DNA from: Reyranella sp.
GTDB taxonomy: Bacteria > Pseudomonadota > Alphaproteobacteria > Reyranellales > Reyranellaceae
DNA: 64,000 nucleotides
Assembly: GCF_004297265.1 (NCBI RefSeq)
Contig: NZ_SCUT01000021.1
Location: 62,001-126,000, forward strand
Direction of reading: 5' to 3'
Both the position numbers and the translations under genes were made by a program. Positions 55,002 to 63,449 of the stretch are shown piece by piece; the stretch's first letter is position 1, and every line of letters starts with the position of its first letter. The notes below the pieces were generated by a model that was not told where the DNA came from, searched no databases, and saw only the letters and a program-made list of their open reading frames with translations.

Positions 55002-55424
55002 CTATTTCCGAACCGGCGGGCTGGTCCAGTGCTCCAGCGCGGCGGTGTCCGACCAGGCCGAACCGAGGGGGAGTAAGGCAATCCACGTTTCGGCCAGCTT
55101 GCCTCGCTCGACGCGATAGGACTGCAGGCCCGCACGCGAGCATTTCTCGCCGGTTGCCGCATCATTCCACACGATACTGAACCGGTACCAGGCCCGATCT
55201 TCCGTCAGTTCGTGGTCGTAAACGACGATGCGTGTGTTCGGTCTGGCCCGTTGAGCTGCCTGAAGCTCCGCCGCGTACTCGGCCGGCGTAACCGTCCGGG
55301 TTCCGGATTCGTCGTGGCGAATGTAGGACGGCGCCACACACGCCGGGACCAGGTCATACCGGCCTTCGTGCCAGACATGCTCCCATCGGTCGAACAGATC
55401 GCGTGTCGCGAGGTCAGTTGGCAT
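55002..55424 (-). CDS. SnoaL-like/NTF2-fold protein
   Basis: 140 residues. The pattern FDRWEHVWHEGRYDLVPACVAPSYIRHDE and WYRFSIVWND fits SnoaL-like polyketide-cyclase-type proteins, a small alpha+beta barrel with diverse or no catalysis. No signal peptide. It is divergent from the WYL regulator gene, which may control it; spacing is 101 bp. Substrate unknown. Confidence 0.85.
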   Translation of the reverse strand: MPTDLATRDLFDRWEHVWHEGRYDLVPACVAPSYIRHDESGTRTVTPAEYAAELQAAQRARPNTRIVVYDHELTEDRAWYRFSIVWNDAATGEKCSRAGLQSYRVERGKLAETWIALLPLGSAWSDTAALEHWTSPPVRK

Positions 55425-55525
55425 CGGCCGGCTCCTGTCGTCCTTCTAGTCTCTCGGGTGCACTGTACGAGCCTCCTCCTGCCAGCGTGGTGTCAGGAGA
55501 TCGTCAGGAGGCCTACGATACGACG

Positions 55526-56284
55526 ATGCGCCGCGCCGACCGTCTCTTCGAAATCATCCAGATCCTGCGCCGGAAGAAGACCACGCGCGCCGCCGATCTG
55601 GCCGCCCGGCTGGAGGTTTCCGAACGCACGATCTATCGCGACATCAGCGACATGGTTTCCAGAGGCGTGCCGATCGACGGCGAGGCGGGTGTCGGATATG
55701 TCCTGCGTCCGGGCTTCGATCTGCCACCCCTGATGTTCAACGAGAACGAGATCGAGGCCCTGCTGCTGGGCATGCGAATCGTCCGGTCATGGGCCGATCC
55801 GGAACTGGCCGCGGCAGCCGACGCCGTCATGGACAAGGTCGCCGCCGTATCCCCCGAGGCGCTGCGCCGTCAACTCGAACTCGTACGCCTGTGGGCGCCT
55901 GCCGATCATGCGCGCGAAGCCATCACGATCGACCAGGCGGCCCTGCGCCATGCGATTCGCGACCAGCGCAAGGTCGCATTCATCTATCGGGACCTTGATG
56001 GACGATCATCCGAACGCGTGGTGCGGCCCCTGATCATGGCGTTCTACGGACCGGTCTGGCTCCTCGCCGCGTGGTGCGAACTGCGCAAAGGGTTCCGTGT
56101 CTTCCGGCTCGACCGGATGTCCAATTTCTCGACGCAGGAAGCGATATTCACAGCCGAAGCCGGAAAGACGGCTCGCGATTTCCTGGCGCAGGACGCCAAA
56201 AAAACGAACGCCCCGGAGGTTCCAGGGCGTCCCCTTCGTCGCAGGGCAGGACGGCGCGCGGACGCGCGCCCGACGCGGCGCTAG
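55526..56284 (+). CDS. YafY-type HTH/WYL transcriptional regulator
   Basis: 252 residues. N-terminal HTH_11 ([22 protein letters not shown]) and WYL domain (about 140-205; [26 protein letters not shown]). Ligand unknown. ATG at 55526 fits the family N-terminus; the long upstream frame has no such logic, and AGGAGG lies 14 nt away. Family members usually end near residue 235; here the last ~30 residues are Arg-rich, are encoded across the sdhB terminator, and the stop overlaps the opposite sdhB stop by 4 bp. Confidence 0.88.
   Translation: MRRADRLFEIIQILRRKKTTRAADLAARLEVSERTIYRDISDMVSRGVPIDGEAGVGYVLRPGFDLPPLMFNENEIEALLLGMRIVRSWADPELAAAADAVMDKVAAVSPEALRRQLELVRLWAPADHAREAITIDQAALRHAIRDQRKVAFIYRDLDGRSSERVVRPLIMAFYGPVWLLAAWCELRKGFRVFRLDRMSNFSTQEAIFTAEAGKTARDFLAQDAKKTNAPEVPGRPLRRRAGRRADARPTRR
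56208..56230 (-). terminator. Intrinsic terminator of the sdh operon, inside the WYL gene
   Basis: ACGCCC (56208-56213) pairs with GGGCGT (56225-56230), with an inner GGA/TCC; on the minus strand it is followed by a T7 run (plus-strand A7 at 56198-56204). It lies 51 bp after the sdhB stop and inside the 3' end of the convergent WYL coding sequence. Confidence 0.75.
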
Positions 56285-57060
56285 ATCGTGCGTTCGACCA
56301 TCAGCTTCTTGATCTCGGCGATCGCCTTCGCCGGATTGAGGCTCTTGGGGCAAGTCTTGGTGCAGTTCATAATCGTGTGGCAGCGATACAGCCGGAACGG
56401 GTCCTCGAGCTGGTCGAGACGCTCGCCCCTGGCCTCGTCGCGGCTGTCGGCGATCCAGCGATAGGCCTGCAGCAGGATGGCCGGACCCAGATAGCGGTCG
56501 CCGTTCCACCAGTAGCTGGGGCACGAGGTCGAGCAGCAGAAGCACAGGATGCACTCCCACAGGCCGTCGAGCTTGGCTCGCTCCTCCGGCGACTGCAGGC
56601 GCTCGCGCGTCGGCGGCTGGGTGGTCGACTTCAGCCACGGTTCGATCGAGCTCAACTGGGCGTAGGGCACGTTGAGGTCGGGCACCAGGTCGCGCACCAC
56701 CGGCATGTGCGGCAGCGGGTAGATCTTGATGTCGCCCTTCACCTCGTCGATGAACTTGGTGCAGGCCAGCGTGTTGGTGCCGTCGATGTTCATCGCGCAC
56801 GAACCGCACACGCCCTCGCGGCAGGAGCGCCGGAAGGTGAGCGAGCTGTCCATCTCGTTCTTGATCTTGATCAGCGCGTCGAGGACCATCGGCCCGCACG
56901 TGTCCATGTCGACTTCATAGGTGTCGACCGACGGGTTCTTTCCGTCTTCCGGAGTCCAGCGGTAGACCTTGAACTTCCGGATGTTCTTGGCGCCTGCCGG
57001 AGCCTTGTGGGTCTCGCCGATGCCGACCTTGGAATTGGCGGGAAGAGTGAACTCGGCCAT
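56281..57060 (-). CDS. sdhB: Succinate dehydrogenase iron-sulfur subunit
   Basis: 259 residues with all three clusters visible: [2Fe-2S] ligands C80, C85, C88 and C100; a C170/C173/C176 group with C237 for [4Fe-4S]; and C180, C227 and C233 for [3Fe-4S]. Part of complex II, which passes electrons from succinate to quinone and also acts in the TCA cycle. Last gene of sdhCDAB; the stop overlaps the opposite WYL gene stop. Confidence 0.96.
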   Translation of the reverse strand: MAEFTLPANSKVGIGETHKAPAGAKNIRKFKVYRWTPEDGKNPSVDTYEVDMDTCGPMVLDALIKIKNEMDSSLTFRRSCREGVCGSCAMNIDGTNTLACTKFIDEVKGDIKIYPLPHMPVVRDLVPDLNVPYAQLSSIEPWLKSTTQPPTRERLQSPEERAKLDGLWECILCFCCSTSCPSYWWNGDRYLGPAILLQAYRWIADSRDEARGERLDQLEDPFRLYRCHTIMNCTKTCPKSLNPAKAIAEIKKLMVERTI

Positions 57061-57077
57061 GTCGTCCTCTCGAACTC

Positions 57078-57107
57078 AGTACACGCGGGCGGTTAGTACA
57101 CGCGGGC
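57078..57107. repeat. 13-bp direct repeat over the sdhA stop codon
   Basis: AGTACACGCGGGC occurs at 57078-57090 and 57095-57107, 17 bp apart. On the minus strand it duplicates the final Ala-Arg-Val-Tyr-stop codons of sdhA into the sdhA-sdhB gap, as a replication-slippage duplication would. Confidence 0.8.
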
Positions 57108-58937
57108 TTTTGGCGGGAACGACTGGACGTCGTTGCTCATCGGCTGCAGGTTGACCGGGCGGTAGTCGATGCGGGTCTTGCCGGTCTTCTCGTCGACCCA
57201 GACGACCGTGTGCTTCAGCCAGTCCTTGTCGTTGCGGTTCGGAAAGTCCTCGTGCGCATGGGCGCCGCGGCTTTCCTGGCGGTTGGCGGCCGAGCGGATC
57301 GTGCCCTGCGCCTGGAGGATCAGGTTCTCGAACTCCAGCGTCTCCATGAGGTCGGAGTTCCAGATCATCGAGCGATCCTTGACGCGGATGTCGTCCTTGC
57401 CGGCGAATACCTTGTCCATGTTCACGCAACCCTCTTCGAGGGTCTTGGTCGTGCGGAACACCGCGCAGTCGTTCTGCATGGTCTTCTGCATCATGGCGCG
57501 AAGCTGCGCCGTCGGCGTGCCGCCGTTGGCATGGCGGGCCCTGTCGAGGCGGGCGATCGCCTCCTCGCCGGCGCGCGGCATGTCCTTGTGCGGCTGGCCC
57601 GGCGTCATCTGCTCGGCAACGCGGTTGGCGGCGGAGCGGCCGAACACGACCAACTCGAGGAGCGAGTTGGAGCCGAGACGGTTGGCGCCGTGGACGCCGA
57701 TCGACGCGGCCTCGCCGAGCGCCATCAGGCCGGGGACGACGGTGTTGGGATTGCCGTCCTTCACCGTCATGACTTCGCAGTGATAGTTCGCCGGGATGCC
57801 GCCCATGTTGTAGTGGCAGGTCGGCAGGATGGGGATCGGCTGGCGGGTCACGTCGACCCCGGCGAAGATGCGCGCCGTCTCGGCGATGCCCGGCAGGCGC
57901 TCGTGGATGATCTTCGGATCGAGATGCTCGACGTGCAGCTCGATGTAATCCTTGTTCGGGCCGCAGCCGCGGCCTTCGCGGATCTCGATGGTCATCGAGC
58001 GGCTGACGACGTCGCGCGAGGCCAGGTCCTTTGCCGACGGCGCATAGCGCTCCATGAAGCGCTCGCCGCTGGCGTTGGTGACGTACCCGCCTTCGCCGCG
58101 CACGCCCTCGGTGATGAGGCAGCCCGCGCCGAACACGCCGGTCGGATGGAACTGCACGAACTCGAGATCCTGCAGCGGCAGGCCAGCGCGCAGCGCCATG
58201 GCGCCGCCGTCACCCGTGCAGGTGTGGGCCGAGGTCGCCGTCTGGTAGACGCGGCCGTAGCCGCCGGTCGCCAGCACCACCTTGTGGGCGCGGAAGCGAT
58301 GGATGGTGCCGTCGTCGAGGTTCCAAGCCATGACGCCACGGCACACGCCTTCGTCCATGATCAGGTCGAGGGCGAAATACTCGATGAAGAACTCGGCGTG
58401 GTTCCGCAGCGACTGCTGGTAGAGCGTGTGCAGGATCGCATGGCCGGTACGGTCGGCCGCGGCGCAGGTGCGCTGGGCGATGCCCTTGCCGTATTCCGTC
58501 GTCATGCCGCCGAACGGGCGCTGGTAGATCTTGCCCTCGGGCGTGCGGCTGAACGGCACGCCGTAATGCTCGAGCTCGATGATCGCGCCGATGCCGTCGC
58601 GGCACATGTATTCGATCGCATCCTGGTCGCCGAGCCAGTCGGAGCCCTTGACCGTGTCGTACATGTGCCAGCGCCAGTCGTCCGGGCCCATGTTGCCCAG
58701 CGCCGCCGAGATGCCGCCCTGCGCCGCCACGGTGTGGCTGCGCGTCGGGAACACCTTGGTGATGCAGGCGGTCTTGAAGCCCTTGTTGGCCATGCCGAAG
58801 GTCGCCCGCAGGCCGGCGCCGCCGGCGCCGACGATGACCACGTCGTATTCGTGATCGATCACCTTGTAGGCGGTGTTGCCGATGTTGACCGTCCCTGCGA
58901 CGGGCGGGTTGCCCTTGCCGCTGCTCGCCTCGGCCAT
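57093..58937 (-). CDS. sdhA: Succinate dehydrogenase flavoprotein subunit
   Basis: 614 residues. FAD site [16 protein letters not shown], then the covalent-FAD His motif SHTVAAQGG, and active-site segments HPTG and [10 protein letters not shown]. Oxidises succinate to fumarate at the cytoplasmic face. The order sdhC-D-A-B is that of Alphaproteobacteria. The stop has a tandem copy behind it, discussed separately. The start ATG sits 3 nt after the sdhD stop. Confidence 0.98.
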   Translation of the reverse strand: MAEASSGKGNPPVAGTVNIGNTAYKVIDHEYDVVIVGAGGAGLRATFGMANKGFKTACITKVFPTRSHTVAAQGGISAALGNMGPDDWRWHMYDTVKGSDWLGDQDAIEYMCRDGIGAIIELEHYGVPFSRTPEGKIYQRPFGGMTTEYGKGIAQRTCAAADRTGHAILHTLYQQSLRNHAEFFIEYFALDLIMDEGVCRGVMAWNLDDGTIHRFRAHKVVLATGGYGRVYQTATSAHTCTGDGGAMALRAGLPLQDLEFVQFHPTGVFGAGCLITEGVRGEGGYVTNASGERFMERYAPSAKDLASRDVVSRSMTIEIREGRGCGPNKDYIELHVEHLDPKIIHERLPGIAETARIFAGVDVTRQPIPILPTCHYNMGGIPANYHCEVMTVKDGNPNTVVPGLMALGEAASIGVHGANRLGSNSLLELVVFGRSAANRVAEQMTPGQPHKDMPRAGEEAIARLDRARHANGGTPTAQLRAMMQKTMQNDCAVFRTTKTLEEGCVNMDKVFAGKDDIRVKDRSMIWNSDLMETLEFENLILQAQGTIRSAANRQESRGAHAHEDFPNRNDKDWLKHTVVWVDEKTGKTRIDYRPVNLQPMSNDVQSFPPKARVY

Positions 58938-58940
58938 GAC

Positions 58941-59327
58941 TTAGCCTCCGAATCCGATACGCATGCTGGCCACGATCGCCGCCAGCCCGAAGAACACCGC
59001 AATGAACTTGATCGCCACGATCAGCGCCAGCTTGACGCCTTCATTGTGGACGTAGTCCTCGATCACGACCTGCATGCCGAGCTGGCCGTGATACAGCCCG
59101 ATGCAGATCGTCAGGATCAGCAGCACCATGACGAACGGTGAGCTGAGCCACGAGCGGGCCATGCCGTAGTCGGCACCGCTCAGCATCACCAGCGAGATGG
59201 CGAACCAGACGACGAGCGGGATCAGGGCGACCGCCGTCAGGCGCTGCATCCAGAAATGATGCACGCCGCTCTTGGCCGAGCCGAGACCGCGCGCGCGGTT
59301 GAGGGGGCTTCTGAGATCGCTATTCAT
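58941..59327 (-). CDS. sdhD: Succinate dehydrogenase membrane anchor subunit
   Basis: 128 residues with three helices (about 28-50, 56-78 and 98-120) and a start region SPLNRARGLGSAKSGVHHFW that is typical of alphaproteobacterial SdhD. Helps bind heme b and quinone. It follows sdhC by 10 bp and precedes sdhA by 3 bp. Confidence 0.93.
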   Translation of the reverse strand: MNSDLRSPLNRARGLGSAKSGVHHFWMQRLTAVALIPLVVWFAISLVMLSGADYGMARSWLSSPFVMVLLILTICIGLYHGQLGMQVVIEDYVHNEGVKLALIVAIKFIAVFFGLAAIVASMRIGFGG

Positions 59328-59337
59328 CGGTCGCTCC

Positions 59338-59736
59338 TCAGATCAGCCGCAGGCCGACGATCCACGAGATCGCGGTCGCCACCAGGGAAGCCGCCACCAC
59401 GATCCAACCGCTGCGGTAGGCGTCCTTGATCTCGAAGCCGTACCCCACATCCCAGAAGAGATGCCGGATGCCGTTGAACAGATGGAAGAACATGGAGAAC
59501 AGCCAGCCGCCGAGCACGAAGCGGCCGACGAACGAACCGTTGAAGGCCTGGAACTTCGCATAGACGTCGTAGCTGCCCGAGGCGCACACGACCCAGGCCG
59601 TGAGGTACAGCACGCCCACCGACAGGGCGATGCCCGTCGCGCGATGCAGGATCGAGAGAGTGGAGGTGAGCTGCGGGCGATAGACCTGCAGATGCGGAGA
59701 AAGCGGCCGATGCACCGGCCGGTTGGCGACGCTCAT
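59338..59736 (-). CDS. sdhC: Succinate dehydrogenase cytochrome b556 subunit
   Basis: 132 residues with three helices. RPLSPHLQVYRPQLTSTLSI and the SILHRATGIAL heme/quinone region are conserved in SdhC; the His in MFFHLFNGIRHLFWD is the expected heme ligand. First gene of the operon, with a promoter 39-66 bp upstream of its ATG. Confidence 0.94.
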   Translation of the reverse strand: MSVANRPVHRPLSPHLQVYRPQLTSTLSILHRATGIALSVGVLYLTAWVVCASGSYDVYAKFQAFNGSFVGRFVLGGWLFSMFFHLFNGIRHLFWDVGYGFEIKDAYRSGWIVVAASLVATAISWIVGLRLI

Positions 59737-59774
59737 CCGAGATGACCTCTAGTGCCGAATATCGGCTGGCGCTG

Positions 59775-59802
59775 TTTTTAGCGCGCAGCCGCATCAAGTC
59801 AA
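59775..59802 (-). promoter_or_regulatory. Candidate sdhC promoter
   Basis: On the minus strand, TTGACT (plus 59797-59802), a 16-bp spacer and TAAAAA (plus 59775-59780) form a fair sigma-70 promoter about 39 bp before the sdhC ATG. No FNR/FixK or Fur box was seen in this gap. Confidence 0.5.
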
Positions 59803-59872
59803 TGAATGTCGGCGTTGGGCGCGTGTTAAGCCCCGGATTTGCAAGCGAAAATCCGCCTGCCGAGCGGCATTT

Positions 59873-60946
59873 CTAGGCAATGCGCCGCGGCATGAGCAGC
59901 CAGTAGTCGAGATCGAGCACGACGGCGGGATGGTACTTGCCATCCGCGCCCTTGGCCGGAAACGAGCCGCACGGGCAATCCTTTGCCGCAATGCTTCGCA
60001 TTCTCAATGCGCCGATATCCTGGCGACCCGGCAGAGGGGCCGTCTCGAGCACTTCGGACCAGGCGTAGATCGTGTCGCCGCCGAAGGTTGGCGCGACATG
60101 GCTGCCGGCGTTGATGGCCGCAACCCGGAAGCCGTTGGCCAGCCCGTCGAACGACAGGGCCCGCATCAGCGAGATGACGTGGCCGCCATAGACGAGACGG
60201 CGCCCGAAGCGCGTGCTCTTGCCGGCGAAGGCGTCGAAATGCACGCGCGCGGTGTTCTGGTAGAGGCGCGTCGAGAACATGTGGTCGGAGTCCTCGAGCG
60301 TGATGCCGCTCACATGGTCGATGCGCTCGCCCGGCGCATAATCTTCCCAGCGATGCGGGGAACCGGCGGCCCCATCGTCGTAGCCGGCGAGCGACAGGCC
60401 CTCCGGCACGATCAGGTCCTCCGGCTTCACCGATGGCGCCGTCTTCGGCACGACGGCCGGCGGCACTGCCGCGCCGGGGTCACGCTTGTGCACCATCACC
60501 CAGCGTACATAGTCGAGCACCATCTCGCCGTTCTGGTTGACGCCGGTCGAGCGCACCCAGACGACGCCGCTCGTCTTGTTGGAGTTCTCACGCAGGCCCA
60601 GCACAGTGGAGCGCGACGAAAGCGTGTCGCCCGGATAGACCGGCACGCCCCAGCGGAACTCGGCGTATCCGAGATTGGCCACGGCATTCAGCGAGATGTC
60701 CGGCACCGTCTTGCCGATGACGACGTGGAAAACGTGCAGGTCGTCGATCGGCGCCCGCGGCAGGCCGATGGCCCGCGCGAAGACGTCCGACGAATTGACG
60801 GCGAAGCGCGACCCGTAGAGCCCGATGTTGAGCGCCGCGTCGGCCTCGGTCAGTGTCCGCGGCGTGGCATGGTGGAATTCCTGCCCGACGCGGAAATCCT
60901 CGAAGAAGTTGCCGGTGCTTGTCTTGTTCGTGCTCTTGGGGGTCAT
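59873..60946 (-). CDS. MaoC-family two-domain dehydratase, probable mesaconyl-CoA hydratase
   Basis: 357 residues, two hot-dog domains. The first begins NFFEDFRVGQEFHHATPRTLTEAD; the second has the MaoC-like GGHVISLMRALSF. The length (about 340-360), double domain and adjacency to a CoA-lyase match mesaconyl-CoA hydratase of the ethylmalonyl-CoA pathway, which makes beta-methylmalyl-CoA. Its ATG overlaps the stop of the lyase gene as ATGA. ccr and other pathway genes are not in the window. Confidence 0.8.
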   Translation of the reverse strand: MTPKSTNKTSTGNFFEDFRVGQEFHHATPRTLTEADAALNIGLYGSRFAVNSSDVFARAIGLPRAPIDDLHVFHVVIGKTVPDISLNAVANLGYAEFRWGVPVYPGDTLSSRSTVLGLRENSNKTSGVVWVRSTGVNQNGEMVLDYVRWVMVHKRDPGAAVPPAVVPKTAPSVKPEDLIVPEGLSLAGYDDGAAGSPHRWEDYAPGERIDHVSGITLEDSDHMFSTRLYQNTARVHFDAFAGKSTRFGRRLVYGGHVISLMRALSFDGLANGFRVAAINAGSHVAPTFGGDTIYAWSEVLETAPLPGRQDIGALRMRSIAAKDCPCGSFPAKGADGKYHPAVVLDLDYWLLMPRRIA

Positions 60947-61824
60947 GGGGCGGCCTGCAGCTCCTCGATCGCGGTGGCGAGCGCGAGCGCACGCTCGGCC
61001 TGCTCGACGTGAAGATTCTCGATCATGCGTCCATCCACGGTGACGACGCCCTTGCCTTCGGCCTGCGCCGTCTTGAAGGCGGCCACGATCTTGCCCGCCA
61101 TCTCCAGCTCCGCGGCCGACGGGGCAAAGACCTCGTTGCACGGCTCGACCTGGCTGGGATGAATCAGCGTCTTGCCGTCGAAGCCCATCTCCAGCCCCTG
61201 CTGGCAAACGGCGCGGAAGCCTTCGACGTCCTGGATGTCGTTGTAGACACCGTCGAGGATGGTGAGGCCATGGGCACGGGCGGCGAGCATGCCGAGCCCC
61301 AGCGCCGTCACCATCGGCAGGCGCATCGGCGTGTGGCGTGCACGCATGTCCTTGACGAGATCGTTGGTGCCCATGACGAAGAGCGTGAGCCTCGGGTGCG
61401 AACTCGCCACCTCTTCGGCGCGCAGGATGCCCTTGGGCGTTTCCATCATCGCCCACACGGCCATCGACGAGGGTGCGCCGGCGGCGTCGAGCAGGCCGAC
61501 GACGCTGGCCACCTCGGCCGCGCTCTCGACCTTCGGCACCAGAACCGCGTCGGCGCCGGATTTGGCGATCGCTTCGATGTCGGCCGCGCCCCAGGGCGTG
61601 CCGAGCCCGTTGCAGCGGATCGCGATCTCGCGCTTGCCATAAGCCCTGCTCTGCGCCGCGGCGACCACATTGGCGCGCGCCGCCTCCTTGGCATCGGGCG
61701 CCACGGCGTCCTCGAGGTCGAAGATCAGCGCATCGGCCGGCAGGGTGCGCGCCTTTTCCAGCGCACGCGTATTGGCGCCCGGCATGTAGAGCACGCTGCG
61801 GCGCGGACGGACGGACTTCGACAT
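60943..61824 (-). CDS. HpcH/HpaI-family CoA lyase, probable L-malyl/beta-methylmalyl-CoA lyase
   Basis: 293 residues, TIM barrel of the citrate-lyase beta type. It contains RRSVLYMPGANTRALEKA, DLEDAVAP (metal Glu/Asp), KVESAAEV and MGTNDLVKDM. Such enzymes cleave malyl-CoA to acetyl-CoA and glyoxylate or beta-methylmalyl-CoA to propionyl-CoA and glyoxylate. GGGAGG lies 8 nt before the ATG. Paired with the MaoC gene, it forms the last two steps releasing glyoxylate. CitE-type activity is an alternative. Confidence 0.85.
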   Translation of the reverse strand: MSKSVRPRRSVLYMPGANTRALEKARTLPADALIFDLEDAVAPDAKEAARANVVAAAQSRAYGKREIAIRCNGLGTPWGAADIEAIAKSGADAVLVPKVESAAEVASVVGLLDAAGAPSSMAVWAMMETPKGILRAEEVASSHPRLTLFVMGTNDLVKDMRARHTPMRLPMVTALGLGMLAARAHGLTILDGVYNDIQDVEGFRAVCQQGLEMGFDGKTLIHPSQVEPCNEVFAPSAAELEMAGKIVAAFKTAQAEGKGVVTVDGRMIENLHVEQAERALALATAIEELQAAP

Positions 61825-61892
61825 CTCTAGGCCTCCCCGAAAACGCGGCGGACTATAATGGCGGGCCGCCTTGTGGCAAGGTGGCGCCGGCC

Positions 61893-62744
61893 ATGCGCTT
61901 TCTCTCCCTCCAGAGCCATGTCGCCTACGGCTACGTCGGCAATCGTGCAGCAGCCTTCCCCCTGCAACGATTGGGCCACGAGGTCTGGGCGGTGAACACG
62001 GTCGAGTTCTCGAATCACACGGGCTACGGCGCCTGGCGCGGCCGCGCGGCTTCGGCGGAGCAGGTTGCCGAGATCGTCCAGGGCGTCGAGGCGCTGGGCC
62101 AGTTCGCGCGGTGCGACGGCCTGCTGACCGGCTATGTGGGCGATGCAGCCCTGGCCGACGTCGTTCTCGACACCGCACGCCGCGTGCGCGCAGCCAACCC
62201 GCGCGCCGTCTGGTGCTGCGATCCGGTGCTGGGCGACATCGACACCGGCATCTACGTCAAGCCGGGGATCGACGCCTTTTTCCGCGACCGCGCGATCCCG
62301 GCCGCGGATCTCGTGACACCCAACCACTTCGAGCTCGAACACCTGACCGGCCGGACCGTCTCGACCATGGGCGAGGCACTGGCAGCGGCACGCACCCTGC
62401 TCAAGGGTCCGCGGCTTGCGCTCATCACCAGCCTGCGCCGCGCCGATGCATCGGCGGACACGATCGAGATGGTCGCGGTGACGCCCGACGCTGCCTGGCG
62501 CGTGGCGACGCCAATGATCGGCTTCGAGATCGCGCCGAACGGCACCGGCGATGCCGTCGCCGCCCTCTTCACGGCGCACTGGATCGCCGGCGACGATGTC
62601 GCCGACGCGCTGGGCAGGGCCGCTTCGTCGATCTTCGCGGTCCTGGAAGCCACCGAGGCGATGGGCGAGCGCGAGCTTCAGCTCGTGGCGGCGCAGGACC
62701 GGCTAGTCGCACCACCGCGCCTGTTCGCGGCCGAGAAGCTGTAG
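61893..62744 (+). CDS. pdxY: Pyridoxal kinase
   Basis: 283 residues, ribokinase-like fold. SLQSHVAYGYVGNRAAAFPLQ at the start and TPNHFELEHLTG are pyridoxal-kinase signatures; the anion-hole NGTGDAVAALF carries the catalytic Asp. Salvages pyridoxal to PLP using ATP. ATG at 61893 matches the family start. It is divergent from the lyase gene and followed by the LysE gene after 7 bp. Confidence 0.95.
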   Translation: MRFLSLQSHVAYGYVGNRAAAFPLQRLGHEVWAVNTVEFSNHTGYGAWRGRAASAEQVAEIVQGVEALGQFARCDGLLTGYVGDAALADVVLDTARRVRAANPRAVWCCDPVLGDIDTGIYVKPGIDAFFRDRAIPAADLVTPNHFELEHLTGRTVSTMGEALAAARTLLKGPRLALITSLRRADASADTIEMVAVTPDAAWRVATPMIGFEIAPNGTGDAVAALFTAHWIAGDDVADALGRAASSIFAVLEATEAMGERELQLVAAQDRLVAPPRLFAAEKL

Positions 62745-62751
62745 CCGCGCG

Positions 62752-63447
62752 ATGGCCGTGCCGGGTTTCGTCTTCGATCCCCTCTCGCTCGCCATCGAGG
62801 GCGCAGCCATCGGCTTCCTGATCGCCGTGCCGGTCGGGCCGGCGGCCGCGCTCTGCATCCGGCGCTCCATCACCGTCGGCGCGATGGCGGGCTACATGAC
62901 CGGCATCGGCGCCGCCCTCGGCGACGCCGTGTTCGGCGCCGTCGCGGCCTTCGGCCTGTCCTTCGTGCAGCAGTTCGTGATCGAGCGCGAGGCATGGCTG
63001 CTCGGGATCGGCGGTCTCGTGCTGGTCGTCATGGGCTGGACGACGATGCGCCACCGGCCGCGCAACGTCGGCGATCCCGTCGCCGACGACCGCGAGCACC
63101 AGTTCTCGACGCACTTCCACTATGCCAGCTCGAGCTTCTTCATCACCGTGTTCAATCCGCTGACGGTGATGGCCTTCGGCGCGGCCTTCGCCGGCCGCAA
63201 CCTGGCCGGCGTGGGCGCCAGCCTGCCCGACGCCACTCTGCTGGTGGCGGCGGTATTCTGCGGCGCGCTCGCCTGGTGGACGATCATCTGCACGGCGTCA
63301 GTATCGCTGCGAGCCCGCTTCACCGGCGCCGGCCTGCTGTGGCTCAATCGCGGTTCCGGCGCCGTCATCCTGGGTTTCGGGCTGGTGGCGCTGATCTCGC
63401 TCCTGCCGCTGCCCTGGAAGCAGATCGGCCGCGCCCTCGGTCTCTAA
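62752..63447 (+). CDS. LysE family translocator
   Basis: 231 residues with about six helices; AIGFLIAVPVGPAAALCIRRSI at the N-terminus is the LysE/RhtB consensus, as is FNPLTVMAFGAAFAG. Exports amino acids or related metabolites. Substrate unknown. It follows pdxY by 7 bp and ends 2 bp from the oppositely oriented nitroreductase stop. Confidence 0.92.
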   Translation: MAVPGFVFDPLSLAIEGAAIGFLIAVPVGPAAALCIRRSITVGAMAGYMTGIGAALGDAVFGAVAAFGLSFVQQFVIEREAWLLGIGGLVLVVMGWTTMRHRPRNVGDPVADDREHQFSTHFHYASSSFFITVFNPLTVMAFGAAFAGRNLAGVGASLPDATLLVAAVFCGALAWWTIICTASVSLRARFTGAGLLWLNRGSGAVILGFGLVALISLLPLPWKQIGRALGL

Positions 63448-63449
63448 GC

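Noticed and set aside
57076..57429. A second frame ending with the same Ala-Arg-Val-Tyr as sdhA
   Set aside because: It is a by-product of the duplicated sdhA end in another frame.
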